NCBI GenBank assembly: GCA_002315435.1
Contig: DCFW01000027.1
Location: 1-64,000, forward strand
Reading direction: 5' to 3'
Length of the DNA: 64,000 bases
DNA from: Bacteroidales bacterium UBA1794
GTDB taxonomy: Bacteria; Bacteroidota; Bacteroidia; Bacteroidales; Bacteroidaceae
Of this stretch, positions 1-8,752 are shown piece after piece. The notes under the pieces were generated by a model. That model made no database searches and was not told the origin of the DNA. It was given only the letters and a program-made list of their open reading frames with translations. The translations under genes and the position numbers were made by a program. How positions within the stretch are numbered: position 1 is the first letter of the stretch; every line of letters begins with the position of its first letter.

Positions 1-172
1 TACGCTTCCAATGAGATAAAAGGCTCGTATCTCTTAGAGAATATTTTTTCGCTATATCACTATAGCTCATTCCTGATAACATATCTCTTAAAGCTCCTTG
101 TCTTACTTTGAAGGGATACGGTGGTCTCAATCTTATAAAATCTTTCTCTTTTTTACATTTACTCTCTTCCAT
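1..172 (-). CDS. Transposase-like helix-turn-helix protein, N-terminal fragment
   Basis: An open frame starts at an ATG at 172 and runs off the left edge after 57 codons, so only the N-terminus is visible. After a charged lead of about 20 residues comes a helix-turn-helix-like stretch with LRDMLSGMSYSDIAKKYSL and then SLLSHWKR. This resembles the DNA-binding head of IS3-type OrfA or related Bacteroides transposases. The HTH reading is seen in the sequence, while the transposase family is inference. No terminal inverted repeat can be assigned because the rest lies outside the window. Confidence 0.5.
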   Translation of the reverse strand, partial: MEESKCKKEKDFIRLRPPYPFKVRQGALRDMLSGMSYSDIAKKYSLRDTSLLSHWKR

Positions 173-777
173 TTTATTTAATTTTATGGTCAACCTTTAT
201 CAGGACTAGACACATTTGGATCGTTCAAGATTGGAGGATTTCTTTATGTTTGCCGCTTTATAAGGTTGGCGTGTCATTCATCCTTGCCATATTCGGGGAA
301 TCTTGTACATTATAGTATATAGGGAGGATTTTTCTAAAGCGAATGAAAGCACCCTTCATTTACATTCAACGCTACACCTATTATATAGGTGCGGTTTGTG
401 AAACCTCCGCTTCCTTTCATGTACAAGTTTTGTAAACTTGCATTCGCCTTCAAACTCGTTTACTATTAATGCGTTACGAGTGAAAGAGTGAAGGCTCCAA
501 ATTTCCCACTGCCTTCACTTTCCTATTTTCAAAGAACTGAGATCCTGATAAAATCAATGGGTGTTTTGATTATCTCAACTTGTTCAATTATTCAAATGAA
601 CTGTATGTGTTGGTAAACTCAAACAGTTCACTTTATCAAAACATACAATTCACTTTGACGATTTCTCGTCGGTAATCTTATTACTACTGCTCTGCTCTTG
701 CTCTGCTACACGCCTGTAGTTCGGGAACTACCCGCCTACTCTCAGGCAAACGCAGGCGGGCAGGAAGATGAATGCCC

Positions 778-1277
778 GCCGATAATCGGAATGAAGGATT
801 TAGTGAATGTGTTAATTTTTGTATAACCTTCATTCGTTCATCCATAAGTTAATGAAGATGTGAGAGTTTGAAGGATGAAGGGTAATATACACTTTCTGTA
901 TTTTAGGTGTTTGGTGTCTTGAGATTCATTCAATTCAAGCAAAAGAGGAATACCTGCCGATAACTGGAAATGAGGATAGAAATGAATGTGTTAATTTTTG
1001 TCTAGCCTTCATTCGTTCATTCGTAAGTTAATGAAAATGTGAGAGTTTGAAGGATGAAGGGTGTTTTACACTTTCTGTATTTTAGGTATTAAGTGGCTTG
1101 CGATTCGTTCAATCCAAGCAAAAGAGGAATGCTTGCCGATAACTGGAAATGAGGATTGAAATGAATGTGTTAATTTTTGTCCATCCTTCAGCCGTTCATA
1201 CGTAAGTTAATGAAAATGTGATAGTTTGAAGGATGAAGGGTGTTTTACACTTTCTGTATTTTAGGTGTTTGGTGTCT
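778..1277. repeat. Imperfect tandem repeat, unit about 179 bp, 2.8 copies
   Basis: The anchor GAATGTGTTAATTTTTGT occurs at 805, 984 and 1163, giving a period of 179 bp. Each unit also carries GATAATCGG or GATAACTGG near its start, CCTTCATTCGTTCAT or a variant, TGAAGGATGAAGGG and CACTTTCTGTATTTTAGG. Within each unit the CCTTCAT arm and the TGAAGGATGAAGG arm are complementary, so a unit can fold into an imperfect hairpin. The third unit is cut short near 1277. No unit encodes a protein. Confidence 0.85.
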
Positions 1278-1320
1278 ATTGAGCAGTAAATTTTAATGCC
1301 GCAACAGTCCTCAAATGCAA

Positions 1321-1352
1321 TCCGGTAGATTGTCATACGACAACCTACCGGA
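1321..1352 (-). terminator. Hairpin downstream of the beta-helix glycosidase gene
   Basis: TCCGGTAG and CTACCGGA form an 8-bp stem that extends inward through a GTTGTC/GACAAT pairing around a 4-base loop. It lies 40 bases past the stop codon of the minus-strand gene ending at 1393. There is no clear T-run after it, so it may act as a transcript 3'-end structure and not a classical intrinsic terminator. Confidence 0.55.
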
Positions 1353-1392
1353 ATATTACTTAATACCATAAAAAACCAATAATCAGAAAGTT

Positions 1393-2790
1393 TTATTTAA
1401 ATCTTACATTCTCCAAAAAATCATTCTTTGAGAAATTATCAAGACCTTTCATTTTTATCCCATTGATTAGTACATTGTCAAACAATACATTTTTAATTTT
1501 TCGAGTTTCATCGAATCCTTTTATCACAGACAACGATTCATTCTGCCCATTATATACAATATTCTTAAATACAATATCTTCAATTCCTCTTCCGGGCTGC
1601 TTATCATATTTATCATTGAAGCGAACTTTCAAATAAAACAAACATCCTTCTTGAATATTCTCAACACGAATATTCTCAAACCGAATATTTTTCAGCAGAT
1701 TCCGATCACCTGCATCCACAGCCATACAACCTTCATATGGAGGATCGTCCTCGTCTTCTTCCAATATATCAACATTGTGAATCCATACATTTTCCATTGT
1801 TTCTCCAGGAATGGCATCAGGATTTCCGTGTCCACCTATATTAATAGGATGAGCCACATCCGCCCACAATGTAGAGTTCCGTACCTCAATGTTATCCGTG
1901 CCTCCATAATATTGCCAACGATGATTATAAATGGCGATACAATCGTCACTATTACGCATAAAGACACTATCAACCAAGACCTTATGGCAACACATCATAT
2001 CAATTCCATCACTCCATCCCTGATAACTGAATGATCGTAAATGCTTAATAGTAATATTTTGAGATTGCCCTCCAAACACGGTGTAATGCCGAGGGTCAAT
2101 GGCTGTAAGCCCATCAATAAGTATGTTTTTTGAAAACGATATTTTCACTCCTTCTTGCGGAGTAAGCAAACACCCACGACCGATAATATTCACATTCTCA
2201 ACACTATCGCATGTAATTCCTCCTTTCAAGAAGGCTCCCGGTTCAATATAAACGGTCGTATTTGAAGGTATTCTAAAATCTTTGTCTTTATTTGTCGGCT
2301 CATGAATACCTGCCTCAAAATACATAACATTTTTATCACCTTTATGAGGACGATTCTTTTCTATTGGATTAGTAAATAGATGCAGATTGTGTAATCGGTC
2401 ATTGTTAAACTCTACAGATAAATCCTCCGGATGATCCAAAACAAATTTAACTACAGTACCTTTTAACTCAGACTTTATACCCTTGGAAAGAGGACGTATC
2501 TTTACAGATCTTACATCTCCATTATTTTTTTGAACACGAACTTCTACCTTGCCATTAAAATCAAATTGAACAAAAGAGGCATCCGATTGCGTATCCATGT
2601 CCACTTTTATTTTATACTCATACAGATCTATCCACTCACGGCCGCCCAATGGGCGTACAGTGACAGTATAATCATCATTATGCATGGCATAATACAATTC
2701 TCGGGGAACAGGATAAGTTACTATCTGAGCCGAAGCTCTGTAACCCGAACAGAGCAATAATAAGAATAAAGAAAATGCGTATCTAGTCAT
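1393..2790 (-). CDS. Secreted right-handed beta-helix glycosidase (clan GH-N, GH28/GH49-like)
   Basis: This 465-residue protein has a type I signal peptide (about 1-22, cleavage near ASA-Q). A beta-sandwich-like N-terminal region (about 25-145) is followed by a parallel beta-helix with repeated NIxIxGxT/NVxIxN turns (about 150-460). Candidate catalytic acids are D261 and D264 in SDGID and D282 and D283 in NSDDC, followed by GGHG at 319-322. These fit clan GH-N (GH28 polygalacturonases and GH49 dextranases). An N-terminal beta-sandwich before the helix is more GH49-like, and the substrate cannot be read. It appears monocistronic, 42 bases downstream of thiD. Confidence 0.7.
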   Translation of the reverse strand: MTRYAFSLFLLLLCSGYRASAQIVTYPVPRELYYAMHNDDYTVTVRPLGGREWIDLYEYKIKVDMDTQSDASFVQFDFNGKVEVRVQKNNGDVRSVKIRPLSKGIKSELKGTVVKFVLDHPEDLSVEFNNDRLHNLHLFTNPIEKNRPHKGDKNVMYFEAGIHEPTNKDKDFRIPSNTTVYIEPGAFLKGGITCDSVENVNIIGRGCLLTPQEGVKISFSKNILIDGLTAIDPRHYTVFGGQSQNITIKHLRSFSYQGWSDGIDMMCCHKVLVDSVFMRNSDDCIAIYNHRWQYYGGTDNIEVRNSTLWADVAHPINIGGHGNPDAIPGETMENVWIHNVDILEEDEDDPPYEGCMAVDAGDRNLLKNIRFENIRVENIQEGCLFYLKVRFNDKYDKQPGRGIEDIVFKNIVYNGQNESLSVIKGFDETRKIKNVLFDNVLINGIKMKGLDNFSKNDFLENVRFK

Positions 2791-2832
2791 ATTATCTTTT
2801 TTTATTAAATACGAACACGCATGCCAATATAC

Positions 2833-3654
2833 TTAATGAGCGTTGAATTTATAGAAATGATCTACCGGACCTATTCCTTTTCCGAATTCATATCTGGCAC
2901 CTGACACAATAGCACCATTTATATATTCCTCTGCACGAGAGATCGCTTCTTTCAAATTAAATCCTCGAGCTAAGAATGTGGCAATGGATGAGGAGAATGT
3001 ACATCCGGTTCCATTAATATTACGTGTTTCAACATATTCTTTCATAATGAGGCTGGTGGTTCCATCTTCAACATCGCAAAAAGCATCTTCCAACTTGTCA
3101 TCACCTGCTATAATGGATTTGATTATAACCGAATTACCCCATTGACATAGAGCTGTCGCATCTTTCTCTGCACTATCAATGGTGACTTTCTTTCCCAGCA
3201 ACAATTCAGCCTCCCTACGATTAGGAGTGATAATAGTTGCCAAAGGGAAAAGATATTTCTTGTACGCCTCTACGGCACTATTCTCAATTAGTTGCTCACC
3301 GCCTGAAGCCACCATAACCGGATCAACAATTAAAGGAATATGAGAATATTTCTTCAACACAACAGAAAGATTCTCTATCAACTCGGCAGAATATAACATA
3401 CCCATCTTTATGGCTGACGCATCCAAGTCTCCTAAAAAAGACTCAACTTGTCCGGTAACTAAATCGACAGGCAAGGAAAAGATGTCTTTTACTTCTGTCG
3501 TATTTTCGTTAACAATACAAGTAAGTGCACCTGCGGCATATCCGCCACATGCTGAAATAGATTTAATGTCAGCCTGAACACCTGCACTTCCTAACGGTTC
3601 ACTACCTGCTATCGCCAATACTATGGGATATTTCCTATCTTGCTTAATTTGCAT
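2833..3654 (-). CDS. thiD: Hydroxymethylpyrimidine/phosphomethylpyrimidine kinase, divergent paralogue
   Basis: This 273-residue ribokinase-fold enzyme would phosphorylate HMP and HMP-P in thiamine synthesis or salvage. The substrate loop reads GSEPLGSAGVQAD (17-29), where the second copy at 40699 has the usual GSDPSGGAGIQAD. DPVMVASGG (111-119) and the anion-hole motif GTGC (215-218, C218) are intact. A strong ribosome binding site AGGAGG sits about 10 bases before the ATG, and a -7 box TACTTTTG lies at 3690-3683. It stands alone, away from other thi genes and without a riboswitch in its short leader. The altered loop suggests a shifted substrate preference (inference). Confidence 0.88.
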   Translation of the reverse strand: MQIKQDRKYPIVLAIAGSEPLGSAGVQADIKSISACGGYAAGALTCIVNENTTEVKDIFSLPVDLVTGQVESFLGDLDASAIKMGMLYSAELIENLSVVLKKYSHIPLIVDPVMVASGGEQLIENSAVEAYKKYLFPLATIITPNRREAELLLGKKVTIDSAEKDATALCQWGNSVIIKSIIAGDDKLEDAFCDVEDGTTSLIMKEYVETRNINGTGCTFSSSIATFLARGFNLKEAISRAEEYINGAIVSGARYEFGKGIGPVDHFYKFNAH

Positions 3655-3682
3655 TTCCTTTTACCTCCTATAAAATTTTGCA

Positions 3683-3690
3683 CAAAAGTA
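3683..3690 (-). promoter_or_regulatory. Bacteroides -7 box for thiD
   Basis: The minus strand reads TACTTTTG, a match to TAnnTTTG, about 30 bases before the thiD start codon at 3654. A recognisable -33 TTTG is not clear. Confidence 0.5.
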
Positions 3691-3702
3691 TAAACAATCC
3701 AT

Positions 3703-3742
3703 GAAAAAAGAAGTGCCAACTGACAATTATATCAGTTGGCAC
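3703..3742 (-). terminator. Intrinsic terminator of the etfB-etfA-acyl-CoA dehydrogenase operon
   Basis: GTGCCAACTGA and TCAGTTGGCAC form a perfect 11-bp stem, followed on the minus strand by TTCTTTTTTC. It lies 28 bases past the acyl-CoA dehydrogenase stop. Confidence 0.9.
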
Positions 3743-3769
3743 CCTATTATCATCCAATCCTTTTATGTG

Positions 3770-5473
3770 TTATTTACGATAAAAAGCTAAATCGTCCTTA
3801 TTTAATCGATCAACAAATAAGTAATGCTTGTTTACTTCTGTTTCAGCATAACGCACAAATACATTTGCGGTTGTGACGTAAAGCTCATTATCAGTGGTTG
3901 CATCTTGCAATAGAAGATGCCCCATAATGATATAGGCAGCCATCTCCACCATCCGACGAGCGGTGAAATCAAGCATCTCCTGATCCTTTAAATCAGTTAT
4001 TTTTGTCACAGCTTTTTCATACTTCACAGCCATTTCCTTTAAACGATTCTTCAACCCTTCTAATCCGGGAGCTGTAGGAGTAGCCTCAAACTCTTTGATA
4101 GAACTGAGATATGATCCTGTAGTTACATAACGAATTGCAGCAACAGTTTGCAATTGAGTTGTTCCTTCATAGATACTGGTGATACGGCTATCACGATAGA
4201 TTCGCTCACAAGCATAATCTTTCATAAATCCTGAACCACCATGAATTTGAATGGCATCGTATGCTGCTTGATTCGCAAATTCACTACCAATTGCCTTACT
4301 TAAAGGAGTAAATGAATCTGCAAGTTTTGAGTATTTACGTTGTTCTTTGCGCTCATCTGCTGTAAGAGTACGTTCTTTGGAGATGTCATCAAAGACTTTG
4401 TAAATATCCACATACCGAGCGGTTGCATACAAAAGTGAACGACTAGCCTCCAATTTTGCTTTCATATTTGAAAGGATCTCATAAACAGCAGGGAATTCAA
4501 TGATCGCTTTCGCAAACTGACGACGATCTTTTGCATAAGCCAATGCCTCTACATAAGCAGCTTGCTCCAATCCCACACTTTGAGCTGCAATACCCAATCG
4601 TGCACCATTCATCAATGCCATCACATATTTAATCAAACCCAAACGGCGTTCCCCGCAAAGTTCTGCTTTGGCATTCTTATATACAAGTTCACAAGTAGGT
4701 GAACCTTTAATACCCATTTTATTTTCAATGCGGCGTACATTCACTCCTCCATCACGCTTGTCATAGAGAAACATAGACAACCCGCGACCATCATGGGTTC
4801 CTTCTTCACTACGAGCTAAAACCAAATGAATATCACTATCACCATTCGTAATGAAGCGTTTCACACCATTTAGTCTCCATGTGCCGTCAGCATCCTGATG
4901 AGCCTTCAGCATCACACTTTGCAAATCACTACCTGCATCAGGTTCTGTAAGATCCATTGACATAGTAGCACCTTTACAAACCTCTGAGATAAGACGCATT
5001 TTTTGCTCTTCATTGCCAAATTCATAGATGGTTTCGGCACAATCCTGCAATCCCCACAGATTCTCAAATCCGGCATCTGCACGCGAAACTATGTCTGCTG
5101 CCATAATATAAGGAACAACAGGGAAGTTAAGTCCACCGAAACGGCGGGCCATAGCCATACCCATCAGACCTGCTTTGCGGCAAGCTTCCAAATTTACTTG
5201 AGTACCTGGAGCGTAAGTAACACGACCATTGGCAACGGAAGGTCCGTCTATATCCACTTGCTTCGCATTCTCAGCTATGGTATCGCCAGCCAGCTCGCCT
5301 ACAATTTCCAAGACTTTATCATAACTGTCCATGGCATCTTCAAAATCCACGGGAGCATAATCATATTCTTCTTTATCACGATAGTTTCTCTCCTTGAGTT
5401 CAACTATTCTTTTCATCAGCGGATGATTCAAGTGATGCTTGAGTTCCGGAGTATCTGTATAAAAGTTAGCCAT
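3770..5473 (-). CDS. Acyl-CoA dehydrogenase
   Basis: This 567-residue flavoprotein oxidises an acyl-CoA to the enoyl-CoA and passes electrons to the ETF encoded just upstream. The family signature DLTEPDAGSD is at 174-183, QIHGGSGF at 409-416, and the catalytic base is E436 in YEGTTQ. The length exceeds the common 380-residue form because of an N-terminal extension and a helical C-terminal tail, as in the long ACAD subgroup of Bacteroidetes. It is the last gene of etfB-etfA-acd, and its start overlaps the end of etfA by one base. The acyl chain specificity cannot be read from sequence. Confidence 0.92.
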   Translation of the reverse strand: MANFYTDTPELKHHLNHPLMKRIVELKERNYRDKEEYDYAPVDFEDAMDSYDKVLEIVGELAGDTIAENAKQVDIDGPSVANGRVTYAPGTQVNLEACRKAGLMGMAMARRFGGLNFPVVPYIMAADIVSRADAGFENLWGLQDCAETIYEFGNEEQKMRLISEVCKGATMSMDLTEPDAGSDLQSVMLKAHQDADGTWRLNGVKRFITNGDSDIHLVLARSEEGTHDGRGLSMFLYDKRDGGVNVRRIENKMGIKGSPTCELVYKNAKAELCGERRLGLIKYVMALMNGARLGIAAQSVGLEQAAYVEALAYAKDRRQFAKAIIEFPAVYEILSNMKAKLEASRSLLYATARYVDIYKVFDDISKERTLTADERKEQRKYSKLADSFTPLSKAIGSEFANQAAYDAIQIHGGSGFMKDYACERIYRDSRITSIYEGTTQLQTVAAIRYVTTGSYLSSIKEFEATPTAPGLEGLKNRLKEMAVKYEKAVTKITDLKDQEMLDFTARRMVEMAAYIIMGHLLLQDATTDNELYVTTANVFVRYAETEVNKHYLFVDRLNKDDLAFYRK

Positions 5474-6495
5474 TATTTACTGTTCTTTTTGTAATACTTT
5501 ATCATCTTCGGAACCACTTCTTCCACCGTTCCGTTAACTACATAATCTGCAATTTGATTAATAGGAGCCGCTGGATCATTATTAATAGAAATGATCATTG
5601 AGCTCTCTTGCATGCCTGCAATATGTTGGATCTGACCACTGATACCACAAGCAATATACAATTTAGGACGAACAGTAAGTCCGGTTTGTCCTACTTGTCT
5701 ATCATTGGAAGTGAATCCGGCATCAACAGCAGCACGACTGGCACCAACTTCAGCATGAAGCTCTTTAGCCAATTCAAACAATAAATCAAAATTTGCTTTT
5801 GATCCTACGCCATAACCACCGGCAATAACAATAGGAGAAGCTTTCAAATTATTTTTTGACTTAGCCAAATGACGCTCAATCACAGTCACCGCATAATCCG
5901 TTTCCGATACATAATCAGGCACATTATGCTTGATGACTTCACCTTTATAATTAGGGTTGACAATTGCTTTCTTCATCACACCTTCACGAACAGTAGCCAT
6001 TTGAGGACGATGTTCGGGATTGACGATCGTTGCCACAATGTTACCACCGAAGGCAGGACGAATCTGATAAAGTAAATCTTTATAAACAGTCCCCGTTTTC
6101 TTATCTTCATGATCTCCTATCTCCAAAGCCGTACAATCAGCAGTCAAGCCACTAGTCAACGCAGAGGAAACACGAGGTCCTAAATCACGTCCGATTACAT
6201 CCGCACCCATCAAAGCTATTTGAGGTTTCTCCTGTTTAAACAGGTTCACTAATATAGAAGCATGAGGCAACGATGTATATGGATACAATTTCGGTGCATC
6301 AAATACATGTAAACGATCAACGCCATAAGATAGAACTTCAGGAATCGCGCCATCCAAATTCGATCCGATCACCACCGCCTCTAATTGACAGTTCAATTGA
6401 TTGGCCAATGAACGACCTTTCGTTAGAAGTTCCAAACTGACATCAGCCACTTTGCTTTCATCTTCTATTTCGCAATATACAAATATGTTATTCAT
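5473..6495 (-). CDS. etfA: Electron transfer flavoprotein subunit alpha
   Basis: This is the FAD-binding alpha subunit of ETF (340 residues from MNNIFVYCE). It shuttles electrons from the acyl-CoA dehydrogenase to the respiratory chain. The C-terminal FAD domain shows GGYGVGSK, VGASRAAVDAGF, RQVGQTGLTVRPKLYIACGI and the SINNDPAAPI motif. The open frame also allows a start at 6516 (MVKWQII), but the ATG at 6495 gives the usual N-terminus and leaves a 25-base gap to etfB. It is co-transcribed with etfB and the dehydrogenase. Confidence 0.93.
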   Translation of the reverse strand: MNNIFVYCEIEDESKVADVSLELLTKGRSLANQLNCQLEAVVIGSNLDGAIPEVLSYGVDRLHVFDAPKLYPYTSLPHASILVNLFKQEKPQIALMGADVIGRDLGPRVSSALTSGLTADCTALEIGDHEDKKTGTVYKDLLYQIRPAFGGNIVATIVNPEHRPQMATVREGVMKKAIVNPNYKGEVIKHNVPDYVSETDYAVTVIERHLAKSKNNLKASPIVIAGGYGVGSKANFDLLFELAKELHAEVGASRAAVDAGFTSNDRQVGQTGLTVRPKLYIACGISGQIQHIAGMQESSMIISINNDPAAPINQIADYVVNGTVEEVVPKMIKYYKKNSK

Positions 6496-6520
6496 AATTA
6501 TTTGCCATTTTACCATCAGA

Positions 6521-7393
6521 TCAGCCTATGGTATGGTTGTCTAAAAGTTCTATAATTAAATCTTCTACGTCACGATCAGTAGCCGTGAGCGTCTTACTCT
6601 CTTTTGCTTGGAATACAATATTCTGTACAGCTTTCACTTTAGTAGGCGAACCACTCAATCCACATTGTTCCAAATCACCATTCACATCTGCCACACTCCA
6701 CTCTTGCAAATTCAAATAATCATGTTTGCTATACAGCTCTTCATAATCAAGATTTCCTTGTTGCTTCTCTGTGACTGTTTTCGCATGTTTGTATTTTTGT
6801 ACATACTTAGCGTTACGTGGGCGGCAAGGAGATGCACTCCCATTCACTGTTATAACCAAAGGAAGCTTTCCCTGAACAGTTTCCACACCACCATCAACAT
6901 GGCGTAATATGGTAATCACACCATTTTCGCAACTTTTAATTTCTTCAGCATAAGTGATTTGAGGAAGCCCTAGCTTTTCTGCAACCTGAGGACCTACCTG
7001 CGCAGTGTCACCATCAATTGCCTGACGACCGCCAATTATCAAATCAAAATCCTTAATTTTACGAATAGCCGTTGCCAACGCATACGAAGTAGCTAATGTG
7101 TCAGCACCGGCAAATGCCCTATCGGTAAGTAAATAACCATTATCAGCACCTCTATACAAACCTTCTCTAATGATTTCGGCTGCACGGCCAGGTCCCATTG
7201 TCAACAAGGTTATTGTCGAACCCGGATGTGTGTCTTTCAAGCGGAGAGCTTGCTCCAAAGCATTTAAATCTTCAGGATTGAAGATAGCAGGTAATGCCGC
7301 ACGGTTAATTGTTCCATCAGCCTTCATGGCATCTTTCCCCACATTACGTGTATCGGGTACTTGCTTTGCCAATACTACAATTTTCAAACTCAT
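6521..7393 (-). CDS. etfB: Electron transfer flavoprotein subunit beta
   Basis: This is the 290-residue ETF beta subunit, which pairs with EtfA. It shows KQVPDTRNV near the N-terminus, GRQAIDGDTAQVGP in the nucleotide-binding region and the family stretch LPLVITVNGSASPCRPRNAKY. It is the first gene of the three-gene operon and is preceded by a well-formed Bacteroides promoter at 7429-7458. Confidence 0.94.
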   Translation of the reverse strand: MSLKIVVLAKQVPDTRNVGKDAMKADGTINRAALPAIFNPEDLNALEQALRLKDTHPGSTITLLTMGPGRAAEIIREGLYRGADNGYLLTDRAFAGADTLATSYALATAIRKIKDFDLIIGGRQAIDGDTAQVGPQVAEKLGLPQITYAEEIKSCENGVITILRHVDGGVETVQGKLPLVITVNGSASPCRPRNAKYVQKYKHAKTVTEKQQGNLDYEELYSKHDYLNLQEWSVADVNGDLEQCGLSGSPTKVKAVQNIVFQAKESKTLTATDRDVEDLIIELLDNHTIG

Positions 7394-7428
7394 TTGTTAT
7401 TATATAATTATTATTAATTCTTTTGCTG

Positions 7429-7458
7429 CAAAATTACTAATACTCTTGATACTACAAA
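7429..7458 (-). promoter_or_regulatory. Promoter of the etf operon
   Basis: The minus strand has TTTG (7458-7455), 18 bases, then TAATTTTG (7436-7429). This matches the Bacteroides housekeeping -33/-7 pattern, about 36 bases before the etfB start. Confidence 0.7.
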
Positions 7459-7523
7459 GAAATATAGCCTTGAAAATGCACAGATTAATATTTTTTGAGC
7501 ATTTAAAAAGACTCTTTATCTGA

Positions 7524-7560
7524 TAAAAACAAATCCCCTGCCTAGTTAGACAAGGGATTA
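7524..7560 (-). terminator. Terminator after the dipeptide epimerase gene
   Basis: AATCCC/GGGATT with an inner TG/CA pairing forms a hairpin 38 bases past the epimerase stop. On the minus strand it is followed by TTTGTTTTTA. Confidence 0.75.
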
Positions 7561-7597
7561 AATCGTATGTTATTATGCGAATAGACAAAACTTATGT

Positions 7598-8752
7598 TTA
7601 TAATTTTTTAAGACCTATTCCTGGCAAATCATTCAAAGTAATCTTTCCATTCTCAACAACCATTCCTTTAAAACGATCATTAGCTATTAATAAATTACCA
7701 TCTAGATCAGCAAAATCCACTGCCGGTGAAAACTGTGCAGCGGCAGATACAGCACATGAAGTTTCGGTCATGCACCCTACCATTACTTTTAATCCTAAAG
7801 CACGAGCTAACGTTACCATTTTCCACGCTTCACGCATACCGGTGCATTTCATCAATTTTATATTGATACCATTAAAAACTCCGACCATACGTGACACATC
7901 ACTCAACCGTTTCATGGATTCATCAGCAAATGTGGGCAATGGACTGTGTTCTGTAACCCATGCTAAATCAGCAAGTTGCTCTTTAGGCATTGGTTGTTCA
8001 ATCATTACCACACCTTTTTCCTTTAACCAATTGATCATATCCAATGCATAATATTTATCTTTCCATCCCTGATTGGCATCCACAGCTATAGGCAAATCTG
8101 TGACACTACGAATTGCATTTATAAGCTGCTTATCATGGTCCGTACCTACTTTTACTTTTAGTATTTTGAATTTTCCGGCGACTTCCTGTGTCTTTTGCTT
8201 TACCATCTCATCTGTATCGATACCAATTGTATAAGTGGTATTAGGCGCTTTTTCTTTATCTAATCCCCAGATTTTATACCAGGGAGCTTTTAAAAGTTTA
8301 CCGACCAAATCATGGAGAGCAATGTCCACTGACGCTTTCGCTGCTGTATTTTCAGGAGCAATGTGGTCAACATAACTTAGTATATCTTCCAATTGAAACG
8401 GGTCGGTAAACTGATTAAGATCGACTTGTTTTAGAAAAGCCATAACTGACTCAATGCTTTCTCCTAAATAAGGAGGCATCGATGCTTCACCATATCCAAC
8501 TATGCCGTCATATTCCACCTCAACCTGAACATCAGGAGTAGTAGTACGACTAAATGAAGAAACTGTAAAAACATGATTCAACTTTAATTCATATGGGAAG
8601 AAACGTATTTTCAGATGAGACTCTCCCCCCACTAAACGATTGATATGGAAAAGAGATGGAGCCTGAACCGCTCCAATATTGTCGATAGCCAATCCGGCAC
8701 CAACCGTTGCCATCAATGTTGTTTTTAAGAATTGTCTTCTATTTTGGCTCAT
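7598..8752 (-). CDS. L-Ala-D/L-Glu (dipeptide) epimerase, enolase superfamily
   Basis: The enzyme epimerises L-Ala-D-Glu released from murein peptides to L-Ala-L-Glu. The 384-residue protein has a twin-arginine-like leader (RRQFLK at 5-10, then a hydrophobic stretch), so it may be exported. Enolase-superfamily residues are all present: K199 and K201 (KVK), metal ligands D225 (VDANQ), E252 (EQP) and D277 (ADES), and K299 (IKLMK). Its start overlaps the end of the NlpC/P60 peptidase gene by 4 bases. That peptidase yields the dipeptide substrate, which supports the assignment. Confidence 0.88.
   Translation of the reverse strand: MSQNRRQFLKTTLMATVGAGLAIDNIGAVQAPSLFHINRLVGGESHLKIRFFPYELKLNHVFTVSSFSRTTTPDVQVEVEYDGIVGYGEASMPPYLGESIESVMAFLKQVDLNQFTDPFQLEDILSYVDHIAPENTAAKASVDIALHDLVGKLLKAPWYKIWGLDKEKAPNTTYTIGIDTDEMVKQKTQEVAGKFKILKVKVGTDHDKQLINAIRSVTDLPIAVDANQGWKDKYYALDMINWLKEKGVVMIEQPMPKEQLADLAWVTEHSPLPTFADESMKRLSDVSRMVGVFNGINIKLMKCTGMREAWKMVTLARALGLKVMVGCMTETSCAVSAAAQFSPAVDFADLDGNLLIANDRFKGMVVENGKITLNDLPGIGLKKL

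Larger units (their letters stand above)
173..1392. other. 1.2-kb repeat-rich intergenic region
   Basis: I see no credible gene here. The stretch is full of short inverted repeats. Arms at 597-611 and 640-652 are nearly complementary (TGAACTGTATGT...ACATACAATTCA). A hairpin spans about 482-523 with GTGAAGGC/GCCTTCAC arms. GTAGTTC/GAACTAC arms lie near 716-731. Variants of CCTTCATTC and GAAGGATGAAGG recur throughout. The right half is the tandem repeat at 778-1277, listed separately. Its position beside a transposase fragment fits a decayed or repeatedly rearranged intergenic area. Confidence 0.6.

Noticed and set aside
778..1277. CRISPR array
   Set aside because: The unit is 179 bp with similarity along the whole unit; there are no short identical repeats with unique spacers.
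1651..2034. Plus-strand 127-codon frame inside the beta-helix glycosidase gene
   Set aside because: It is a shadow of the opposite-strand gene with its clear signal peptide and motifs.
6496..6516. Longer etfA start with MVKWQII
   Set aside because: The ATG at 6495 gives the standard EtfA N-terminus and there is no family support for the extra residues.
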